NCBI GenBank assembly: GCA_937880075.1
Contig: CALFLM010000082.1
Coordinates: 1-5,463, forward strand
Source of the DNA: an uncultured Romboutsia sp.
Lineage (GTDB): Bacteria; Bacillota; Clostridia; Peptostreptococcales; Peptostreptococcaceae
Length of the DNA stretch: 5,463 nucleotides
Direction of reading: 5' to 3'
Shown here: piece by piece, positions 4,613-5,463 of the stretch
Layout of the letters: each line of letters opens with the position of its first letter
Position numbering within the stretch: the stretch's first letter is position 1
The notes under the pieces: model-generated
The model's input: only the letters and a program-made list of their open reading frames with translations
Database searches by the model: none
What the model was told of the DNA's origin: nothing
Translations under genes and position numbers: made by a program

Positions 4613-5463
4613 GTGGATAAATATAAAAATATATTATTTGAAAATCCTCGTCCTTTTATCATTGCACAATTAGAAAATGATAGATTAATTATAGATGAAA
4701 CTAACATTAATCATGAAAAGAATATAGATATTAGTCTTGAATATATAAAAAATAATATTGATATAAAAGGATTAGTTAAAAGCACCTTAGAAAAAAACTC
4801 AGATAATATAACTATTAATTATATAAAAAAGAGATTTAATCTTAGTAGCAAAAAAATTACAGAAAATGAAATTATAGTATGGTTTGATATAGAAGATAAT
4901 CTATATGATTTATCTAAGGCAAACTTTTTGTCTAACTTAACTCATGAATTTAAGACACCTCTAAATCTTATATTTAGCTCAGTGCAATTATTAAATAAAA
5001 AAATAGAAAGTAATAGAGAATTTTCATATGATTACATGGAAAAATATTTAAAAATAATAAATCAGAATTCATATAGAATATTAAAACTTGTTAATAATAT
5101 ATCAGATGATAATAAAATTGATTTAGGTCATAGCAATTATAGTCCTATAAATTCTAATATAATATATTTTATAGAAGATATATGTGAATCAATAGAACCA
5201 TTTGTTAAATCTAATAATATGAATATAGTTTTTGATACAGATATAGAAGAGCTTATTATTTCATTTGATATGGAAAAAATGGAGAGAATAATATTAAATC
5301 TAATATCAAATGCAGTTAAATTCAGGAAAGATAATAAAGGTGAAATTATATTATCAATAACTCATAATGATGAATTTATAAATATAAGCGTTAAAGATAA
5401 TGGAATTGGAATACCGAGAAATAATATAGAAAAAATATTTGAAAAATATGTAAGATTAAATGA
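4613..5463 (+). CDS. Soluble sensor histidine kinase (HisKA + HATPase_c), 3' end cut by the window
   Basis: It would autophosphorylate on a histidine and pass the phosphate to a response regulator, not seen here. The start is GTG, 9 nt after GGGGGGAAG (4598-4606). The ATG at 4596 is in another frame and stops after 25 codons. The visible part is 283 residues. Residues 1-92 are a small sensor region, possibly a degenerate PAS fold (NPRPFIIAQLENDRLIIDET, ending EIIVWFDIED). Residues about 103-165 are the dimerisation/phosphoacceptor domain with H-box FLSNLTHEFKTPLN, where H111 is the phosphorylation site. The ATPase domain starts near residue 185, with N-box ILNLISNAVKF (N229, N233), G1 box VKDNGIGIP (D262, G264, G266) and F-box IFEKYVRLN (F276) at the edge. 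The G2 box and C-terminus lie outside. No transmembrane helix or signal peptide is present, so it should sense a cytoplasmic cue or a partner protein. The kinase family is certain; the signal is unknown. Confidence 0.93.
   Translation, partial: MDKYKNILFENPRPFIIAQLENDRLIIDETNINHEKNIDISLEYIKNNIDIKGLVKSTLEKNSDNITINYIKKRFNLSSKKITENEIIVWFDIEDNLYDLSKANFLSNLTHEFKTPLNLIFSSVQLLNKKIESNREFSYDYMEKYLKIINQNSYRILKLVNNISDDNKIDLGHSNYSPINSNIIYFIEDICESIEPFVKSNNMNIVFDTDIEELIISFDMEKMERIILNLISNAVKFRKDNKGEIILSITHNDEFINISVKDNGIGIPRNNIEKIFEKYVRLN

Noticed and set aside
4596..4673. ATG start at 4596 for the kinase
   Set aside because: That ATG is out of frame with the kinase and reaches a stop after 25 codons; GTG at 4613 fits the G-rich ribosome binding site.

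Overview
The window is very AT-rich, uses ATA/AAA/GAA-heavy codons, has strong AGGAGG-type ribosome binding sites, and carries A/T-flanked hairpin terminators. Together these point to a low-GC clostridial Firmicute, of the Clostridium or Peptostreptococcaceae type. The genus cannot be fixed from the sequence. All intact genes lie on the plus strand. There is no RNA gene, insertion sequence or CRISPR array that I can support.

Layout. Positions 1-128 may be the tail of an upstream gene, but both strands are open there. Positions 201-1091 encode an unrecognised 296-residue acidic protein. It has a perfect (GAAGCA)7 tract, read as a Glu-Ala linker, and two copies of a NUMOD1-like helix-turn-helix module. 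Positions 1188-2363 encode a parvulin-type peptidyl-prolyl isomerase of the PrsA/SurA kind. It is anchored by a transmembrane helix behind a 70-residue acidic cytoplasmic tail, and a strong hairpin terminator follows. The leaders of these two genes share three conserved blocks in the same order, so they are probably controlled alike.

Positions 2421-2929 hold no intact gene. On the minus strand, three reading frames together resemble a nitrite/sulfite reductase fragment broken by frameshifts. The rest of the gap is the leader of the next gene, with a weak promoter candidate and an 8-bp dyad. Positions 2930-4456 encode a signal-anchored, surface-exposed protein made of three Big2-like (bacterial Ig-like) domains and two fibronectin-III-like modules, followed by a 13-bp hairpin terminator. 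From 4613 to the window edge, a separately promoted gene starts at GTG and encodes a soluble sensor histidine kinase. Its H, N, G1 and F boxes are visible and its 3' end is cut off.

The isomerase would assist folding of exported proteins outside the membrane, and the Ig/FN3 protein is one possible client. That link is inference. Terminators separate the isomerase, the Ig/FN3 protein and the kinase into different transcription units. The least familiar item is the first gene, and the most informative non-coding item is the reductase relic.
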